Shown here piece after piece: positions 32,187-35,158 of a stretch of DNA of 35,158 bases; position 1 is the first letter of the stretch, and each line of letters opens with the position of its first letter. The DNA lies in NCBI GenBank assembly GCA_030452265.1, contig JAKDMQ010000009.1:1-35158 (forward strand). Reading direction: 5' to 3'. This DNA is from Nitrococcus sp. (GTDB lineage Bacteria > Pseudomonadota > Gammaproteobacteria > Nitrococcales > Nitrococcaceae). The position numbers were made by a program, and so were the translations under genes. The notes beneath the pieces were generated by a model. The model saw only the letters and a program-made list of their open reading frames with translations. It had not been told where the DNA came from and searched no databases.

Positions 32187-33335
32187 ATGCGTGCAGTTGT
32201 CTACAAGGGCCCCCACCAAGTCCAGGTCGAAAACGTACCCGATGCCAAGCTCGAACATCCCACCGATGTCGTGGTGCGCATTACCAGCACCAATATCTGC
32301 GGCTCGGACCTGCATATGTATCAGGGCCGCACCGATTTCGAGGAAGGCCGGATCATCGGCCACGAGAATCTCGGTGAGGTGGTCGAGGTCGGCAAGGGCG
32401 TACATAAAGTCCACAAGGGCGATCGCGTGTGCCTGCCGTTCAATATCGGCTGCGGTTTCTGCAAGAACTGCGAGGCGGGCAAGACCGCGTTCTGTCTCGA
32501 AGCCAATCCGGGTTTCGCGGGCGCCGCCTACGGCTACGCCAAGATGGGCCCCTACAGCGGCGGCCAGGCCGAATATCTGCGCGTACCCTACGCCGACTTC
32601 AATTGCCTGGTCCTGCCGGAAGACGCGGCCGAGAAAGAAAACGACTATGTGATGCTCACCGACATCTTCCCCACCGGCTGGCACGCCACCGAGCTGGCCG
32701 GTATGCGCGACGGGGATTCGGTGCTGGTCTGGGGCGACGGACCGGTCGGCATCATGGCGGCATACTCGGCGGTGCTGCGCGATGCCCGCCAGGTGATGAT
32801 CGTCGGCCACCACGCCGATCGCTTAAAGCTGGCCGAGGATTTTGGCGCCATCACGATCAATGAAAGCGATGTCGACCCCCAGGAGGCGATCGCCGAACAT
32901 ACACAAGGTGAAGGCGCGGACCGTGCCTGCGAGTGCGTGGGCTATCAGGCGCACAACCAGGACGGGGAAGAACAGCCCAATCTGGTGATGAACAACCTGG
33001 TGAAGGCGGTCCGGCCGACCGGCGCCATCGGCGTGGTCGGCCTGTTCGTGCCCGAGGACCCGGGCGCGGCTAGCGAGATGAATCAGCGCGGCCAGATCGC
33101 GTTCGACATGGGTTTGTTTTTTGAAAAAGGGCAGCGAATGGCCACCGGGCAGGCCGACGTCAAGGCCTACAACCGACAACTGGCCGATCTGGTCTTTCAC
33201 GACAAGGCGCAACCGTCGTTTCTGCTGTCGCACGAGTTGACGCTGGACGAAGCGCCCGATGCCTACGAGAACTTCGACAAGCGCGCCGAAGGCTGGACCA
33301 AGGTGGTCTTGAAGCCCGGCAAGAATGGCGGGTGA
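32187..33335 (+). CDS. Zinc-dependent alcohol dehydrogenase, glutathione-independent formaldehyde dehydrogenase-like
   Basis: 382 aa from ATG 32187, which has AGGAG 7 nt upstream; the longer frame to 32142 lacks one. It is a medium-chain dehydrogenase: catalytic zinc ligands in NICGSDLHMYQGR (C38) and IIGHENLGEVVEVG (H59, E60), structural zinc cysteines in CGFCKNCEAGKTAFC (C89, C92, C95, C103), GGAYGY-like AAYGYAKMGPYSGGQAEYL, SDIFPTG-like DIFPTGWHATELAG, and the nucleotide fold WGDGPVGIMAA. These blocks match Pseudomonas putida formaldehyde dehydrogenase, which works without glutathione and keeps NAD bound. It likely oxidises formaldehyde or other aldehydes. Confidence 0.92.
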   Translation: MRAVVYKGPHQVQVENVPDAKLEHPTDVVVRITSTNICGSDLHMYQGRTDFEEGRIIGHENLGEVVEVGKGVHKVHKGDRVCLPFNIGCGFCKNCEAGKTAFCLEANPGFAGAAYGYAKMGPYSGGQAEYLRVPYADFNCLVLPEDAAEKENDYVMLTDIFPTGWHATELAGMRDGDSVLVWGDGPVGIMAAYSAVLRDARQVMIVGHHADRLKLAEDFGAITINESDVDPQEAIAEHTQGEGADRACECVGYQAHNQDGEEQPNLVMNNLVKAVRPTGAIGVVGLFVPEDPGAASEMNQRGQIAFDMGLFFEKGQRMATGQADVKAYNRQLADLVFHDKAQPSFLLSHELTLDEAPDAYENFDKRAEGWTKVVLKPGKNGG

Positions 33336-33418
33336 TTGCGCTCGACCTTTCCCGGCCCATCGAAACGCCAGAAGTTTGCTGGTGATTTTTTCTTCACGAC
33401 GCAATAGGAGTTACTGAT

Positions 33419-33829
33419 ATGCAACAACTTGCCAGTTTGTCCCTCGAGGACGCGCAGCGCGTCATTCAGGCCGGCATTGAAAAAGCCGAGGAAGTAGGCC
33501 AGCCGCAGAATGTGGCAGTAGTAGACGTCGGCGGTAATCTGGTTGCCCATGCCCGCATGGATGGGGCGTGGATCGGCAGTGTGGATATCGCCATCAACAA
33601 GGCATTCACTTCGCGCGCGTTCGATATTTCCACCCAGGATTTATCGGATAACGCCCAACCCGGCGAGCAGTTTTACGGTATCCAGGTTTCCAACCACGGT
33701 CGCGTGATGAGCTTCGCCGGCGGTTTGCCGTTGACCCAGGACGACGCGATCGTCGGTGCGGTGGGCGTGAGCGGCGGCACCGGTGAACAGGATCAGGCGG
33801 TGGTGGAGGCGGCGGCCGCGGCCTTTTAG
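33419..33829 (+). CDS. GlcG/HbpS family (DUF336) protein
   Basis: 136 aa, normal length. Motifs: SLEDAQRVIQAGIEKAEEVG, NVAVVDVGGNLVAHARMDGAW, DIAINKAFTSRAF, and the glycine-rich end PLTQDDAIVGAVGVSGGTGEQDQAVVEAA. The family is small and often found beside oxidoreductases; HbpS members bind haem and act as redox sensors, others have no known role. AGGAG precedes the ATG. It lies 83 bp after the dehydrogenase and 48 bp before the next SDR, within the same operon. Confidence 0.92.
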   Translation: MQQLASLSLEDAQRVIQAGIEKAEEVGQPQNVAVVDVGGNLVAHARMDGAWIGSVDIAINKAFTSRAFDISTQDLSDNAQPGEQFYGIQVSNHGRVMSFAGGLPLTQDDAIVGAVGVSGGTGEQDQAVVEAAAAAF

Positions 33830-33877
33830 GGGCTGCGCCATAACCCGTTAAATCCATAAGCTTTACGGAGACAATGA

Positions 33878-34669
33878 ATGGACTTGCAACTCGGCGATAA
33901 AACCGCATTGGTCACCGGCTCGACCGGAGGCATCGGCTTCGCCATCGCCCAGGGCCTGGCCGCAGAAGGCGCGGCGGTTATTGTGAACGGGCGTGATGAA
34001 CAACGGGTCAAGGATGCGATTGAGCGAATTAAAAGCAAGCATCCCAACGCCGAAGTCGGGGGCATGCATGCGGACCTTGCAAGCCGTGAAGGCGTAGAAC
34101 AACTTACGGACCACGCGCGCAAAACCGACATCCTGGTCAACAACGTCGGTATTTTTGAGCCCAGGGAATTTCTCCAGATCGAAGACGACGACTGGCAACG
34201 CTTTTTCGACGCCAACGTAATGAGCGCCGTACGGCTGTCGCGCCATTACCTGCCCGGCATGCTCGAACGCGGCTGGGGGCGCCTGCTGTTCATATCCAGC
34301 GAGTCCGGCATCCATATTCCCGCGGAGATGGTGCATTACGGCTTCACCAAGGCGGCGCTGCTCGCGGTGTCGCGCGGCATTGCGGAAAGCATACCCGGCA
34401 CCGGCGTAACCGCGAACGCCATTTTGCCGGGGCCTACGCGCTCGGAAGGCGTCAGTGAAATGCTGGCCGACATGGCCGACGAAGGCCAGTCGCAAGACAG
34501 CGTGGAGCAGGCGTTTATCGAAAACGAGCGTCCCAGTTCACTGATCAAGCGGCTGGCAACGCCCGAAGAGGTCGCCAACCTGGTGGTGTATATGGCCAGC
34601 CCGCTGTCGTCGGCCACCACCGGCGCCCCGATGCGCGTGGATGGCGGCGTTGTCCGCGCGATGACCTGA
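33878..34669 (+). CDS. Short-chain dehydrogenase/reductase
   Basis: 263 aa classical SDR. NAD(P)-binding motif LVTGSTGGIGFAIAQ (11-25), VNGRDE, ILVNNVG (85-91, with Val in place of the usual Ala), active site Ser in FISSESG (S140-141) and YGFTK (Y154, K158). The C-terminal motif MRVDGGVVR replaces the common VDGG end. NAILPGPTRSEG fits a family often annotated as 3-oxoacyl reductase-like, but the substrate is unknown. GGAG precedes the ATG. It is 24 bp before the next gene, so they are co-transcribed. Confidence 0.94.
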   Translation: MDLQLGDKTALVTGSTGGIGFAIAQGLAAEGAAVIVNGRDEQRVKDAIERIKSKHPNAEVGGMHADLASREGVEQLTDHARKTDILVNNVGIFEPREFLQIEDDDWQRFFDANVMSAVRLSRHYLPGMLERGWGRLLFISSESGIHIPAEMVHYGFTKAALLAVSRGIAESIPGTGVTANAILPGPTRSEGVSEMLADMADEGQSQDSVEQAFIENERPSSLIKRLATPEEVANLVVYMASPLSSATTGAPMRVDGGVVRAMT

Positions 34670-34693
34670 AAAGCAAACCCCGAGGAGTTCTGT

Positions 34694-35158
34694 ATGAAAG
34701 TATTAATAGCAGGTGCCAACGGTAAAATCGGTCAGCGCCTGGTCAAACAAATGGCTGAAAGCGCGCATTCCCCGCGGGCGATGATCCGCAATCCCGCCCA
34801 GGCTGAGGAATTACAAGCCCTCGGCGCCGAAACCGTGGTGGCGGATCTGGAGGACGATTGCAGCGGGGCCCTGAAAGGTTGCGACGCGGTTATATTCACT
34901 GCCGGTTCCGGGCCGGACACCGGCCCGGATAAAACCGTAGATGTGGATCAAAACGGGGCGATCAGTCTGATCGACCAGGCCAAGGCCGCCGGGGTACAGC
35001 GATTTCTTATCGTCAGTTCCATGCGAGCCGAAGACCCAGAAGCAGGACCGGAAAAAATGCAGCACTACCTTCGTGCAAAGAAGAATGCGGATGACTACCT
35101 GCGCCCACGGCTAATTGGTTCTATCAGCCGTTGTTCTGGCGTGGCGCTGATGGCCGCG
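34694..35158 (+). CDS. NAD(P)-binding atypical SDR (NmrA/YwnB-like), truncated by right edge
   Basis: 155 codons with no stop. It has the N-terminal NAD(P) motif VLIAGANGKIGQRLVKQM, AMIRNPAQAEEL, a CDAVIFTAGSG strand-4 segment, DQNGAISLIDQAKAAGVQRFL, and VSSMRAEDP then MQHYLRAKKNADDYLR, typical of YwnB-like atypical SDRs. Ribosome-binding site GAGGAG precedes the ATG. After DDYLR (about 35103) the sequence stops resembling the family, which should continue SGLDYTIVRPG. See findings for a possible junction. It is the last visible gene of the plus-strand operon. Confidence 0.85.
   Translation, partial: MKVLIAGANGKIGQRLVKQMAESAHSPRAMIRNPAQAEELQALGAETVVADLEDDCSGALKGCDAVIFTAGSGPDTGPDKTVDVDQNGAISLIDQAKAAGVQRFLIVSSMRAEDPEAGPEKMQHYLRAKKNADDYLRPRLIGSISRCSGVALMAA

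Noticed and set aside
30611-32188. 525-codon open frame antisense to the old yellow enzyme
   Set aside because: Shadow of a GC-rich coding frame; the sense protein carries every OYE motif and the antisense translation has no recognisable domain.
1-35158. CRISPR arrays, integrases, transposases or prophage genes
   Set aside because: No regular spacer-repeat arrays and no recombinase motifs were seen; only small palindromes and a degraded accessory islet.

Overview
The window looks like a chromosomal segment (or contig) of a moderately GC-rich, halotolerant or halophilic gammaproteobacterium. Two blocks have the standard gammaproteobacterial gene order (pcnB-folK-panB-panC and queG/nnr-tsaE-amiB). 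There are also ectoine-pathway genes (ectA, ectB), an NhaA-type Na+/H+ antiporter and an Na+/solute symporter. I cannot name the genus from sequence alone.

Layout. 1-1729 (-): 5' part of a glycogen/alpha-glucan phosphorylase gene running off the left edge. 2186-4110 (-): ectA and ectB, with no ectC. 4653-7942 (+): an MFS carrier of the YcaD type, then a DUF3311 small membrane protein paired with a sodium:solute symporter. 8173-8257: tRNA-Ser(UGA). 8470-11157 (-): a three-domain fusion of acyl-activating enzyme, acyl carrier protein and PlsC acyltransferase. 11362-11633: a frameshifted DUF1640-like gene. 11792-11867 (-): tRNA-Glu(CUC). 11990-15574 (+): pcnB, folK, panB, panC. 15601-16761: small accessory genes (retropepsin-like fragment, DUF29 protein, orphan Phd antitoxin). 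17015-21647: queG divergent from nnr-tsaE-amiB.

After amiB the usual mutL-miaA-hfq continuation is missing. Instead there is a REP-like palindrome, a 2OG-Fe(II) oxygenase, a DUF3800 protein lacking the expected acidic motif, and a FitAB/VapBC-type toxin-antitoxin pair whose antitoxin start is damaged (21697-24143). From 24346 to the right edge nearly every gene is a redox or electrophile-stress enzyme: VOC/glyoxalase-fold protein, flavoprotein disulfide reductase, DsbA-NhaA fusion, OsmC, SDR, a TetR regulator, old yellow enzyme, zinc alcohol/formaldehyde dehydrogenase, GlcG/HbpS-like protein and two more SDR-fold proteins.

The most striking signal is in this last block. The TetR regulator (199 aa from its likely start) keeps a Cys at 106 and a Lys at 175, the same numbers as the hypochlorite/electrophile-sensing pair I recall for E. 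coli NemR. A near-consensus promoter (TTGACA, 16 nt, TATAGA) for the adjacent old yellow enzyme operon contains an inverted repeat (ATAGA-N7-TCTAT) lying between the -35 box and the 3' half of the -10 box. I infer a NemR-like, electrophile- or bleach-inducible detoxification locus much larger than the classical nemRA-gloA operon. Flanking minus-strand stress genes may belong to the same island.
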